From JAZDEY01 sp043808325 [NCBI: Candidatus Eiseniibacteriota bacterium] (GTDB taxonomy: Bacteria; Arandabacterota; Arandabacteria; Arandabacterales): DNA of 37,360 nt. The notes beneath the pieces were generated by a model. That model made no database searches. It was not told the DNA's origin and saw only the letters and a list, made by a program, of their open reading frames with translations. Below are positions 26,029-34,576 of this stretch, one piece after another (positions within the stretch are counted from its first letter, which is position 1; the number at the start of each line of letters is the position of its first letter). The position numbers were made by a program, and so were the translations under genes. The stretch lies in assembly GCA_043808325.1 (NCBI GenBank), contig JAZDEY010000007.1:1-37360 (forward strand). The letters run 5' to 3'.

Positions 26029-27381
26029 TCACTCTTTCTCTTTCGGAACATAAGTTTGCTGTTTGGTCTGGGCATAGACCTGGTTCACGACCCGCTTGCG
26101 CTGGGGCTTGGTCAAGCCCTGGTTCGCGGTGATATCTTGAGATATTGCCTCACAGGTCGCGACCTCTCCAAGGATCTCCTTATCGTTATCGCACTGTTTG
26201 GCTGCATTTTCAAGTTCAAAGGCACTCTTACTTATGAGACTTGCCGCTCCCGCGTAGTCGCCCCGGTCAGCGAGGCTGACAGCTTCTTGCTTGAGCTCCG
26301 AAGTCTTTGTGAGCGCGACTTCCTTGGTGACCTGCTTGTTGCGATTCTCACTCACCGACCTCTCATCTTCACTGTATTCGATCGTCACCCTACGTGAGTC
26401 ACTGAACCTCTGGTTTGTATGAGGGTCGCCGTATTCCACGCTGACTTCGGCTACATCGAGGACGCGCCCACTTGCCTCTCCGGGAACTTGAATCTCGAAC
26501 AGGGCAAACTTGTCATTCTTGCCGTAGATCTTCCCGATAGTGACAGACATGCTCCGGCCGGATATAGTTCCATCCCTGCCCAGAATCGAAATAGGCCTCA
26601 CCCCTTCGGTGCAGTAAACGCGGATGCGTACCTCCCTCGCAGCGACCGTCATGGCCTCGCCGATTTCCTCGGAGAATATTCTCGGCAGTGCGCTGGAGGT
26701 ACTCGCAAAATAGGCATTGCCGCCGCTCCGGTCGGCGAGCGCAGTCATCAGGTCCTCGTTGTAATCCGGGCCCACGCCGATGGTGGTGACGGTGATGCCG
26801 TCTTCACCGAGCTGATCCCCGAGGCGGGCAAGGTCCTCGGTCGAACTGGGGCCGACGTTCGCCAGGCCGTCAGAGAGCAGAATGATCCGGTTCTCGTATT
26901 CCCAGGAGATGTGCCTGCGGACCTGGTCGGCGCCCATCCGGATACCCCCGTAGAGGGCTGTCTGACCGCCGGGATCGATGCTTGAGATCATCTCAATGAG
27001 GGCGTCCTTGTCTCGCACGCGTTGCGCTGGGAACACCACCCGGGGTGCGGAGTCATAGACGACCAAGGCCATTACGTCATCCGAGTTGAGGCGCTCCACG
27101 ACCTCAATTGCGCCTCGCTTGGCATTCCACATCTTAGCGTCACTACGCATGGAGCCCGACTTGTCCAGCACTATGGCGACGTTGAGCGGCAGGCGCTCGA
27201 GTCGCGGTCCACCTGGAACGCCCGAGAGTCCAACCTTGATGACGATGCTCACATCACGACCGGCGAGCACAACCGGTCTGTCAACATCGGCATACACGCG
27301 GACCCTTGATTCTGCCCACAGACTCTGGCAGGTTAGTGTGCCCACGACGGCGATTGCCAGGACTAAAGCTAGGCGTTTCAT
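26029..27381 (-). CDS. secreted von Willebrand factor A domain protein
   Basis: A 450-residue exported protein. Residues 1-24 are a signal peptide (cleavage after LWA). The VWA domain (about 66-250) has an intact MIDAS metal site: DKSGSM (Asp73, Ser75, Ser77), a conserved Thr in GGQTALYGG, and Asp in LLSDGLANVG. It is flanked by beta-rich sequence (about 250-345) and ends in a charged helical tail (about 346-450) with VALTKTSELKQEAVSLA and a TPR-like repeat. Such proteins bind ligands or partner proteins through the metal site, in the periplasm or on the surface. GGAGGAGG 6 nt before the ATG at 27381 decides the start over the GTG codon just before it. It lies 16 nt downstream of the ARPP-like gene. 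Confidence 0.93.
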   Translation of the reverse strand: MKRLALVLAIAVVGTLTCQSLWAESRVRVYADVDRPVVLAGRDVSIVIKVGLSGVPGGPRLERLPLNVAIVLDKSGSMRSDAKMWNAKRGAIEVVERLNSDDVMALVVYDSAPRVVFPAQRVRDKDALIEMISSIDPGGQTALYGGIRMGADQVRRHISWEYENRIILLSDGLANVGPSSTEDLARLGDQLGEDGITVTTIGVGPDYNEDLMTALADRSGGNAYFASTSSALPRIFSEEIGEAMTVAAREVRIRVYCTEGVRPISILGRDGTISGRSMSVTIGKIYGKNDKFALFEIQVPGEASGRVLDVAEVSVEYGDPHTNQRFSDSRRVTIEYSEDERSVSENRNKQVTKEVALTKTSELKQEAVSLADRGDYAGAASLISKSAFELENAAKQCDNDKEILGEVATCEAISQDITANQGLTKPQRKRVVNQVYAQTKQQTYVPKEKE

Positions 27382-27397
27382 CACGCACCTCCTCCGG

Positions 27398-28450
27398 TTA
27401 AGGACGTCTGATCACGGGTATTCGGCGTTCCGGGTCTCGGGGCTTCTCCCCGTGCCCGGGGTGCGCCTCGGGGAATCCGGCCACATGAATCACGGCATTC
27501 CGGTAGACCAACGCATTGACGTTAACTTCATGATCCACCGCGGAGAGCTCGAAGCCCAGGTCGACGGCCGGCTTCTCAGCATACTGCTTTTCATGCAATT
27601 CGCGCAGGAAGTCGATGGCGTCACTCTGGGTTATGGAGTGGTAACTGCCGTGACCCAGGTCCGCAAGAGCCGAGGACTTGAGAATCTTGGGCCAGAGGCG
27701 TGCAAAGAGCGACGGATTGGCGAAGATGTCGACACTGGTAATTTCGGGCCCGACGCCCACAATCACACCGGTGACGTCCGGATACAGGTCAGGAATCGTT
27801 CCCAACCTGGCCTCGAGATCGCCGATCTTGCGCCGTGCGGTCTCCGATTCAAATACCGACTGGAACCTGTCGGTGGCCGAAGGCGCTCCGGCACGCTCGC
27901 CGAGCTGGCTCACCTCACTCCAGATCTTGGTCTGGGCATCGCCCGCGGCCTTCTGACTTTCGGCACGGAGCCTCACGGTGCCAAGATTCTTCTTGCTGGA
28001 GAACGTGCTCGATTCGTAGGTCCAGCGGCCGCACTCGACGCAGTAGACGGGAACGATAACATCCTTGCTCTTGGGTCCTAAGAGCACATCCCGGCCGACA
28101 AGTCTATCCTGTCTGCATCCGGTGAGAATCTCGCCTCCCATGAGGAAGATGTACCTGTCCGAATGATTGGTCACCTTCACCTGGGGCACTCGCCCACCCT
28201 CTACCTCTGTGATCTCGAGCCACTTGTTGTCCATGGCCTCATCCAGCGTGGTGTAGGGCGAGTTGTCGCTCGTGCGAGTGGTGTATACGGGAATGATGGT
28301 CAGATTGTCATAGTACACCGGCTCACCTACTTCGAGAGTTCCAATGAGGTCCGCGACCTCGTCACCGCGCGCTGCGACCGCATCGCGAGATGGGGCGACA
28401 CTGAGCGCGACGGCGACCACTGCCACGAGAAATCCGATGATCTTGGTCAT
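27398..28450 (-). CDS. exported ARPP-1/DUF6569-like protein
   Basis: A 350-residue protein, first gene of the operon. Residues 1-26 are a signal peptide. The remainder fits the ARPP-1 (DUF6569) pattern known to me: an NLTIIPVY strand, TTLDEAM, a V-NHSD-YIFLMGGEILTG stretch and VIVPVYCVECGRW. No enzymatic residues are established for that family, so the function is open; the export signal here suggests a role in the envelope with the VWA partner. The C-terminal half has a helical region (about 155-225) and a second alpha/beta segment (about 225-335). The start at 28450 follows GGAGGTGA by 5 nt and places the signal peptide correctly; the open frame extends to 28504 without support. Family assignment is from memory of the motif, not a search. 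Confidence 0.75.
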   Translation of the reverse strand: MTKIIGFLVAVVAVALSVAPSRDAVAARGDEVADLIGTLEVGEPVYYDNLTIIPVYTTRTSDNSPYTTLDEAMDNKWLEITEVEGGRVPQVKVTNHSDRYIFLMGGEILTGCRQDRLVGRDVLLGPKSKDVIVPVYCVECGRWTYESSTFSSKKNLGTVRLRAESQKAAGDAQTKIWSEVSQLGERAGAPSATDRFQSVFESETARRKIGDLEARLGTIPDLYPDVTGVIVGVGPEITSVDIFANPSLFARLWPKILKSSALADLGHGSYHSITQSDAIDFLRELHEKQYAEKPAVDLGFELSAVDHEVNVNALVYRNAVIHVAGFPEAHPGHGEKPRDPERRIPVIRRP

Positions 28451-28472
28451 CTCGATCACCTCCTTCACTATG

Positions 28473-28537
28473 ACTATACCCGCGAGCCCGGACGGAGTTG
28501 TCATGGGGGTGTAAAACGATTGTAAAAAGATGTAAAA
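28473..28537 (-). promoter_or_regulatory. activator-type promoter with three TTTTACA direct repeats
   Basis: On the minus strand the heptamer TTTTACA occurs three times (28537-28531, 28527-28521, 28516-28510) with spacers of 3 and 4 nt, i.e. one helical turn. A -10 box TATAGT lies at 28478-28473 without a good -35 box. The repeats would cover about -44 to -71 relative to the start. The Bacillus PhoP box is a direct repeat of TT(A/T/C)ACA at about 11-bp spacing, and this array closely resembles it. The likely binder is the regulator encoded at the end of the same operon. Confidence 0.6.
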
Positions 28538-28546
28538 GGAGTTACT

Positions 28547-30238
28547 TCACCGCGGGTTCAACTCGTAGAGATTCAAGTTGCCCTGCGATGATGCGAAAAC
28601 CTTCCGGAACATCGTGGTATCGAGGGCCGTGGGTTCTCCCGTTGTTCTTGCGACGACGTAGAGACCATCCCGGAGGCTGCGAACTTCTTCGAGCTCTGCC
28701 GGTTTGAGCGGCTGACGGCCGGTATATACTTTGTCAACGATTGTCGTTCGCGTGTCCAGGAGGCGGGCAGGATAACCGCTCTGAAGCCTCAAGATCATGT
28801 CGACCGGCCCGAAGCCCTTGCGTTGGCCGGGCTCGCGACTACCAATTCCGATAAAGAGCGCCCGTTCGGCAAGGGTGGGAATTTCGAGTTCGCGGTCGAT
28901 AAAGGCACTGCGCCTGTCGGTGTTTGCCTTGATCCACTGATAGAACTGGTCAGCCTCGCCGTCGGTCGAGCGAATGCTTCTGCCCTTTTCCACGAAGGCC
29001 TGTGACGGTCGGCCGGCTCGCTCCTGGACCAGCTTAAGCTTCACGAACCGAAAAGTGGGGAAGAGGAAGAGCGCGAGCAGAATGAAGACGGCGATGGCCC
29101 TCAGGCCGCGAAACCTTTGGGCCAGTTGGCCGAACGCCACGCCTCCGAGTATCCCCAGGGTAACGGTCGAAAGCAGCAGGAATTTATACTCATTGTCCAT
29201 GTTTAAATGGATAGCAAGGTAAGCGCCGGCGGTCGATACTACGACAATCACCAGGAAGAGCAAGGCCTTCGGGTCAACCCGCCTGAAGGCTCGGTAGTTG
29301 GCGAGGAGAACCACGAGTATAGGCACGGCGACCACTGCGTATTTCTTTAGGTTTGCAGCGACCATCCGTCCCGAGAAAACCTGCATCTGGTTTACGGTTC
29401 CTGCGGTCATCGACGCCAGATAGGGCCTGACCGCTAGCACGGCCACGATGAGGGTCGCGGTGGTGAATGCGAGAGTGCTCAGATTCCACCTCACGGCCTC
29501 GCGCTTGAAGCACACCAGGCTAGCAATCCAGGCGAGGGCCAGACTTACGCCCACACCCGGAAGAAACGCGGGATACACGTATCCTACGCCCAGTATCGAG
29601 ACGAGCAAGATCGGCACGTTGGGAATGGCCCGCCCGGTTTTCTCGAGCCTGAGCACCGAGTAGACGAAGAGCAGGAATGCTACCAACCCGAGGGGCAGCA
29701 CGTTGATGGTTATGAACTTGAGCAGGATCGGGACTCCGCGGAACTCGGTGGGGATGCCGGCTCCCAGCAGCTTCATGAAGGAAGGATTCATGAAGGTTAT
29801 GCCGTAGATCGAAATCACGACGGAGAGGATGTTGGTCTTCTCGTCATCGATGAGGAACTGCGATATCTTATAGATTAGTATCATCACAAGGACGAGCGAT
29901 CCGACGTTCATGATGGCGATCGCTAAGAAGGGCGTGACGTTTCCGAGCCTCGAGATGCCCGCAGCAACCAGATGGGCTCCCCAGGGATAAGCCGTCACGT
30001 GTCCCGCGAGGAGAGGATCGGGAGGGGGAATGTTGCCATTCAGGATCTGGTAGACGATCCCCGCGTGCATGAAGCTGTGAAAGGAATAGACTCTGAACTC
30101 GGGATTCAGGACATAAATCAGAACAACGGGAGAGACACCGAGCAGAATGAGCCAAACCTTGCTTAAGCGCCTGCCCAAGAGAAACGCCAGGAGCCAGGCA
30201 AGCGAAATCGCTGTCAGTACGTAAAGGACTATGGCCAT
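28547..30238 (-). CDS. polytopic membrane protein, GT-C glycosyltransferase-like
   Basis: A 563-residue integral membrane protein with about 11-12 helices and a soluble C-terminal part (about 410-563) that should lie outside the membrane. The first large loop (about 50-95) contains HSFMHAGIVYQILNGNIPPPDP and YPWGAH, an arrangement typical of GT-C type polyprenyl-phosphate-sugar transferases, where acidic or His residues in this loop act in catalysis. I can not name a specific family or sugar. The start at 30238 (ATG GCC before the first helix) is the most natural, since the open frame upstream begins at a TTG with a poorly spaced ribosome-binding site. It is 42 bp upstream of the repeat array of the ARPP operon and may be a separate unit. 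Confidence 0.7.
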   Translation of the reverse strand: MAIVLYVLTAISLAWLLAFLLGRRLSKVWLILLGVSPVVLIYVLNPEFRVYSFHSFMHAGIVYQILNGNIPPPDPLLAGHVTAYPWGAHLVAAGISRLGNVTPFLAIAIMNVGSLVLVMILIYKISQFLIDDEKTNILSVVISIYGITFMNPSFMKLLGAGIPTEFRGVPILLKFITINVLPLGLVAFLLFVYSVLRLEKTGRAIPNVPILLVSILGVGYVYPAFLPGVGVSLALAWIASLVCFKREAVRWNLSTLAFTTATLIVAVLAVRPYLASMTAGTVNQMQVFSGRMVAANLKKYAVVAVPILVVLLANYRAFRRVDPKALLFLVIVVVSTAGAYLAIHLNMDNEYKFLLLSTVTLGILGGVAFGQLAQRFRGLRAIAVFILLALFLFPTFRFVKLKLVQERAGRPSQAFVEKGRSIRSTDGEADQFYQWIKANTDRRSAFIDRELEIPTLAERALFIGIGSREPGQRKGFGPVDMILRLQSGYPARLLDTRTTIVDKVYTGRQPLKPAELEEVRSLRDGLYVVARTTGEPTALDTTMFRKVFASSQGNLNLYELNPR

Positions 30239-30478
30239 ATGTGTAGTCCCATCCTGTATCCAGGTCAACCTACCATAATTGTCGCGGCGGTGTCACGAGA
30301 TTAGCGCTGGCTCTCGCCCTCGCTCCCAGGCACGGTGTCCCTTCCCAACCCCACCTCGGCGCTGATTTCGGATTGACACAGGGCCTTGCATCTGATAGCT
30401 TTCAAAGGTTAAGATACCCGCCAGACAAAGGTAACATTGGTATCATTATCACTATGCTCTGACACAGGGGAGGTAGGC

Positions 30479-31525
30479 ATGGCAGGAATTGTGGGTTATG
30501 GCGCTTATGCCCCGCGGTACAGGATCAAGGTCGAGGAAATCGCCAAGGTATGGGGCGCGGATGCGCCCAGCTACAAGCGAGGCCTCAGGCTCGAGGAAAA
30601 GTCGGTTCCGGCCCCCGACCAGGACGTGATCTCGATGTCGGTCGAGGCTGCTCGAAATGCGGTCAAGAGGGCACGGATCGATCCCAAGAAAATCGGGGCC
30701 ATCTACGTCGGCTCGGAGTCGCATCCTTATGCCGTCAAGCCAAGCGGCACTGTGGTGGCCGAGGCAATCGGCGCCACTCCGGATATTCACTGCGCCGATC
30801 TCGAGTTCGCCTGCAAGGCCGGCTCCGAGGGAATGTTCATTGTACTTGGGCTTGTTGAGGCCAACAAGATGGAGTATGGGCTTGCGATCGGCGCCGATAC
30901 CTCGCAGGGCGCCCCCGGGGATGCCCTGGAATACTCGGCAGCGGCGGGTGCGGCGGCTTTCATCTTCGGCCGGAAAAACACGGTGGCCGAGGTCGAGCAC
31001 ACCTTCTCGTATATGACGGACACCCCCGACTTCTGGCGCCGAGAGTACATGCACTATCCCAGACACGCCGGCAGGTTCACGGGCGAGCCCTCCTATTTCA
31101 AGCACGTCAAAGGTGCGGCCACGGCCATCATGAAGATGTCCGGAACCAAGCCCGGTGATTTCGATTTCGCGGTATTTCATCAGCCCAACGGCAAGTTCCC
31201 GACCCAGGTCGCCCAGGAACTCGGCTTTAAGAAGGAACAGATCCAGACCGGGCTCTTGTGCCCGAGATTGGGTAACACCTACTCGGGGTCCTCGCCGATC
31301 GGACTCACGGCAATCCTGGATGTCGCCAAGCCCGGCCAGCGGATCTTAATGGTGTCCTACGGCTCGGGCGCGGGAAGCGATGCGTTCATATACCGGGTGA
31401 CGGCCCGCATCACATCGGTCCAGGGCCTGGCCCCATCCACCTCGGACTACCTGGACAACAATAAGGCATATCTGGAGTATGGAGAGTACGCCAAGTTCAG
31501 ACGGAAAATAAGAAGGGCCGAGTAG
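30479..31525 (+). CDS. hydroxymethylglutaryl-CoA synthase, archaeal type
   Basis: Condenses acetyl-CoA with acetoacetyl-CoA to HMG-CoA in the cytosol. The 348 residues match the archaeal-type family along their whole length: GIVGYGAYAPRYRIK at the N-terminus, LEEKSVP, VGSESHPYAVKPSG, EFACKAG and the FHQPNGKFP motif. The catalytic triad is complete: Glu80, Cys112 and His234, in the expected numbering. The ATG at 30479 is set by GGGGAGGT just upstream. A perfect TTGACA at 30373-30378 may be part of the promoter, but no good -10 box follows. It is the first gene of a tight cluster with thiolase (33 nt), a DUF35 protein and a hydratase. In archaea the first three products form one complex that channels acetoacetyl-CoA. 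Confidence 0.95.
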   Translation: MAGIVGYGAYAPRYRIKVEEIAKVWGADAPSYKRGLRLEEKSVPAPDQDVISMSVEAARNAVKRARIDPKKIGAIYVGSESHPYAVKPSGTVVAEAIGATPDIHCADLEFACKAGSEGMFIVLGLVEANKMEYGLAIGADTSQGAPGDALEYSAAAGAAAFIFGRKNTVAEVEHTFSYMTDTPDFWRREYMHYPRHAGRFTGEPSYFKHVKGAATAIMKMSGTKPGDFDFAVFHQPNGKFPTQVAQELGFKKEQIQTGLLCPRLGNTYSGSSPIGLTAILDVAKPGQRILMVSYGSGAGSDAFIYRVTARITSVQGLAPSTSDYLDNNKAYLEYGEYAKFRRKIRRAE

Positions 31526-31558
31526 GCATACAAACATACACATCGAGGAGTTTCAACC

Positions 31559-32716
31559 ATGAGAGATGTAGCAGTGATAGGCGTAGGCTTGATCAAGTGG
31601 GGCGAGCTCTGGGAGAAATCCCTGCGGAACATGTTTGCCGAGGCCGCCCTCAACGCAATCAAGGATGCCGGTGTCGATCACATCGACTCTATGTACGTGG
31701 GCTGCATGACCTCGGGGATGTTTATCGACCAGGAGCACCTTGGGTCCTTGTGCGCCGACTACCTTGGTATGGGACCGATCCCGGCGACCCGTGTGGAATC
31801 GGCTTGTGCATCGGGTGGGGTCGCGATGAAGGCGGGTTTCATCGAGGTCGCCTCGGGGATGAGCGACATTGTTCTTGTGGGTGGCGTCGAGAAGATGACC
31901 GACGTTGACGGAGCCGGAGCGACCTATGCACTTGCTGCCGCGGCCGATCAGGAATACGAGGTCTATAACGGCGTTACCTTCCCCGGGCTCTATGCCATGA
32001 TGGCCCGGGCCCACATGCAGAAATACGGAACCACGCGGAAGCAGATGGCGCACGTACCCGTGAAGAGCCACGACAACGGGTTCTTAAATCCTTACGCCCA
32101 GTACCGGATGAAGATAACCGTGGACCAGGTGATCGGGGCGGTCAAGGTCGCCGATCCTCTGACCATTCTGGATTGCTCTCCAATCACGGACGGGGCAGCG
32201 GCTGTTATCCTGTGCCCCTTGGCGATGGCCAAGAAGCTTTCGAAGAAGCGGGCGGTCAAGATCGCGGGGATCGGGCACGCGACCGACACCATCGCGCTCC
32301 ACCAGCGCAAGGACATAACCTGGCTGGCTGCCGCCGAGAAATCGGCTCAAGCCGCATACAAGATGGCAGGGGTCAAGCCCTCGGACATCGATCTCGCCGA
32401 AGTGCACGACTGCTTCTCGATCTCCGAGATCATGGCGATCGAGGCCCTGGGCTTTGTGGGGAAGGGCAAGGGTGGTCCGGCAACCGAGGCCGGGGAGACG
32501 GCGATCGGCGGGCGAATTCCTATCAACACCAGCGGCGGCCTCAAGTCCAAGGGCCATCCCGTGGGTGCGACCGGGGTCGCTCAAATCTGCGAGATCACCA
32601 CTCAACTGAGGGGCGCGGCCGGCCCGCGGCAGGTCAAGGGCGCCAAGTGCGGGCTCACTCAGAACATGGGCGGCACATGCGGAAGCTCGGTTGTTCACAT
32701 CCTGGAGGTAGCATAG
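31559..32716 (+). CDS. thiolase (acetyl-CoA acetyltransferase), archaeal type
   Basis: Forms acetoacetyl-CoA from two acetyl-CoA and passes it to the upstream HMG-CoA synthase. The 385 residues carry the nucleophile Cys83 (ESACASGG), His283 (EVHDCFS, replacing the NEAF motif of classical thiolases), and His333 ([11 protein letters not shown]). The C-terminal [10 protein letters not shown] matches the SCP2/archaeal-type subclass. GAGGAG lies upstream of the ATG. The stop codon abuts the DUF35 gene (0 nt), so the two are translationally coupled. This subclass typically needs the DUF35 partner as a bridge to HMG-CoA synthase. Confidence 0.94.
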   Translation: MRDVAVIGVGLIKWGELWEKSLRNMFAEAALNAIKDAGVDHIDSMYVGCMTSGMFIDQEHLGSLCADYLGMGPIPATRVESACASGGVAMKAGFIEVASGMSDIVLVGGVEKMTDVDGAGATYALAAAADQEYEVYNGVTFPGLYAMMARAHMQKYGTTRKQMAHVPVKSHDNGFLNPYAQYRMKITVDQVIGAVKVADPLTILDCSPITDGAAAVILCPLAMAKKLSKKRAVKIAGIGHATDTIALHQRKDITWLAAAEKSAQAAYKMAGVKPSDIDLAEVHDCFSISEIMAIEALGFVGKGKGGPATEAGETAIGGRIPINTSGGLKSKGHPVGATGVAQICEITTQLRGAAGPRQVKGAKCGLTQNMGGTCGSSVVHILEVA

Positions 32717-33112
32717 ATGTCGACATCGGCCAGATACTGGAGAGAGATTCCGCAGCGCTACAGGCTCGAGGCATCCAAGTGCAAGGGCTGCGGCAAGGTA
32801 TGGTTCCCGCCGAGGCTGATCTGTCCCAAGTGCCGCAAGCAGGCCTTCGAGCAGGTGAAGCTCGCCGACACCGGGAAACTGAAAACCTACACCGTGATAA
32901 GAGTCGCACCCAAGGATTTCACCGATGAGGCGCCGTATGCCGTTGGGATCGTCGATCTGGATGGTGGAGTCCCGATTCTTTGCCAGATCGTGGACTGTAC
33001 GCCCGAAGAGCTCAAGATCGGCTTGCCCGTGAGGATCGAGTTCAGGAAGATCAAGGAAGAAGGCGAGGCCGGCATCCTCTGCTACGGATATAAGGCGGTG
33101 ATTGCGAGGTAA
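32717..33112 (+). CDS. DUF35 zinc-ribbon/OB-fold acyl-CoA-binding protein
   Basis: A 131-residue partner of thiolase and HMG-CoA synthase. The N-terminal rubredoxin-like zinc ribbon has CKGCGK and CPKCRK (Cys22, Cys25, Cys36, Cys39). The C-terminal OB-fold (about 50-128) has the YTVIRVAP and PYAVGIVDLDGG segments typical of DUF35. In the archaeal complex this protein sits between the two enzymes and provides a shared CoA-binding site. It starts immediately after the thiolase stop codon. Length and motif order are complete. Confidence 0.93.
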   Translation: MSTSARYWREIPQRYRLEASKCKGCGKVWFPPRLICPKCRKQAFEQVKLADTGKLKTYTVIRVAPKDFTDEAPYAVGIVDLDGGVPILCQIVDCTPEELKIGLPVRIEFRKIKEEGEAGILCYGYKAVIAR

Positions 33113-33134
33113 GGGCAGGGAGAAGGGTATCCAC

Positions 33135-33920
33135 GTGGTGGAGTCGTACCAGACTGTTGAAGTTGTCGCCCGCGACCGAGTGGCGCGCGTCGCCCTTAAC
33201 CGGCCGGACGTCCGCAACGCTTTCAATGAAGTGATGATCGAGGATCTGATCCGGGTCCTTGGGAAGATCGAGAAGGATGACTCGGTGCGCGTCGTGGTCT
33301 TGACGGGCAACGGGACCTCCTTCTGCTCGGGGGCCGACCTCAACTGGATGAAGAAGATGAAGAACTTCACGGTTGAGGAGAACTACAAGGATGCGATGCG
33401 GCTGGCCGAGCTGATGCACATGCTCTACAGATTGCCCAAACCCACAATTGCAAGGGTTAACGGAGCCTCCATAGGCGGCAGTAACGGGTTCGTTGCTGCC
33501 TGCGATATCGTGATCGCTTCCCACCGGGCCGAGTTCAGCCTGAGCGAGGTCAAGATCGGGCTGGTGCCGGCGTGCATCGGCCCCTATCTCGTGAAGCGGA
33601 TCGGCGAGGCCGCCTGTCGCGACCTCTTCCTCACGGGCCAGAGGATCTCGGCGGACCAGGCCAAGGCCCTGGGCCTCGTCAACGATGTTGTGACCCACGA
33701 TAGTCTCGATGCGCGAGTCGCGGAGAAGGTCTCGAACCTGCTCACCAGCGGGCCGCACGCTCTGGCCGTGAGCAAGGAGCTCTTAAGCCGGGTGCCCTCG
33801 ATGCCGCTTGCCGAGGCCAAGGAATATACGGCCCGCATGATTGCCGATCTGAGGTGCGGTGAGGAAGCCCAGGAGGGCATGACGGCCTTCCTCGAGAAAC
33901 GCAAACCCAGGTGGGCGTAG
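33135..33920 (+). CDS. enoyl-CoA hydratase/isomerase family protein, methylglutaconyl-CoA hydratase-like
   Basis: A crotonase-fold enzyme of about 261 residues. The oxyanion-hole segments are CSGADLNWMKKM (64-75) and NGASIGGSNGFVAACDI (109-125). One catalytic Glu is present (Glu138, LSEVKIGLVPA); the other usual Glu position is not Glu. The ADLNWM motif and the GLVPACIGPY stretch are those of methylglutaconyl-CoA hydratases (LiuC type), which interconvert 3-methylglutaconyl-CoA and HMG-CoA, fitting its place next to HMG-CoA synthase. The GTG at 33135 is preferred (AAGGG at 33123-33127, 7 nt upstream); the open frame reaches back to a TTG at 33102, overlapping the DUF35 gene by 11 nt. Subfamily choice is by motif only. 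Confidence 0.9.
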   Translation: MVESYQTVEVVARDRVARVALNRPDVRNAFNEVMIEDLIRVLGKIEKDDSVRVVVLTGNGTSFCSGADLNWMKKMKNFTVEENYKDAMRLAELMHMLYRLPKPTIARVNGASIGGSNGFVAACDIVIASHRAEFSLSEVKIGLVPACIGPYLVKRIGEAACRDLFLTGQRISADQAKALGLVNDVVTHDSLDARVAEKVSNLLTSGPHALAVSKELLSRVPSMPLAEAKEYTARMIADLRCGEEAQEGMTAFLEKRKPRWA

Positions 33921-33996
33921 TTCACGTGGGTGTATCTGCCGCGCGATGACTCAAGTCCCCTTTTGCCGGTGCCGTCCACCTCGCGGCGATTGCTGC

Positions 33997-34024
33997 TTGA
34001 CTTGCCCCGCGATCCCTCTAAGAT
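33997..34024 (+). promoter_or_regulatory. sigma70 promoter of the peroxiredoxin/oxidoreductase unit
   Basis: TTGACT (33997-34002) and TAAGAT (34019-34024) are 16 nt apart. The start near 34031 leaves about 46 nt to the peroxiredoxin ATG. Confidence 0.6.
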
Positions 34025-34076
34025 CAGGCCGAATCCGATTACTACGAGTTTCCCATTGACCTAAGGGAGGAAATGA

Positions 34077-34544
34077 ATGGATCGCAAGGAACTTAAAGTT
34101 GGCGATCTTGCCCCGGACTTCACGCTCAAGGATCACCACGACAGAGAGGTCAATCTGAGTGGTCTCAGGGGCAAGAAGATCGTTCTCGGTTTTCATCCGC
34201 TTGCCTGGACGCGAGTATGTGCGCTTCAAATGAAGGATTTGGAGGCCAGCGCCGCGCAGTTCGAGACCCTGGGGGCCATAGCCTTTGGAGTCAGCGTCGA
34301 TAGCGTCCCCTGCAAGCATGCCTGGGCACGGGATCTGGGTATCACTAAGACCCAGCTCCTGGCCGATTTTTGGCCGCACGGGGGCGTTGCGGATGCGTTC
34401 GGAATCTTTAGAGAAGCCGATGGCTTCAGCGAGAGGGCGGTCTTTATCCTCGATCCCAAGGGAACCGTTCGTTTCAAGAAGATCTACCCGATCAAAGAGG
34501 TCCCTGATATAAAGGAGATCATCGCGGAGGTGGAGAAGCTCTAA
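34077..34544 (+). CDS. peroxiredoxin (AhpC/TSA family, BCP-like)
   Basis: A 155-residue thiol peroxidase reducing hydrogen peroxide and organic hydroperoxides. The peroxidatic Cys48 lies in PLAWTRVC (Pro41, Thr45, Cys48), matching the PxxxTxxC signature. A second Cys79 in SVDSVPCKHAW could act as resolving Cys. The thioredoxin-fold segments APDFTL and FILDPKGTVRF are present. GGGAGG lies just upstream; of two overlapping ATG codons only 34077 gives the family frame. It precedes the oxygen-sensitive 2-oxoacid oxidoreductase genes by 32 nt, suggesting it protects the iron-sulfur enzyme from peroxide (inference). Confidence 0.93.
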   Translation: MDRKELKVGDLAPDFTLKDHHDREVNLSGLRGKKIVLGFHPLAWTRVCALQMKDLEASAAQFETLGAIAFGVSVDSVPCKHAWARDLGITKTQLLADFWPHGGVADAFGIFREADGFSERAVFILDPKGTVRFKKIYPIKEVPDIKEIIAEVEKL

Positions 34545-34576
34545 GAAGCGTGAGGCTTGCGCCCGGGGAGGTTGCG

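Noticed and set aside
27086-28081. 331-codon plus-strand frame over the VWA and ARPP-like genes
   Set aside because: It crosses two minus-strand genes with signal peptides and good ribosome-binding sites; no recognisable protein.
32084-33370. 428-codon minus-strand frame across thiolase, DUF35 and hydratase genes
   Set aside because: It spans three real coupled genes and shows no domain; a shadow frame.
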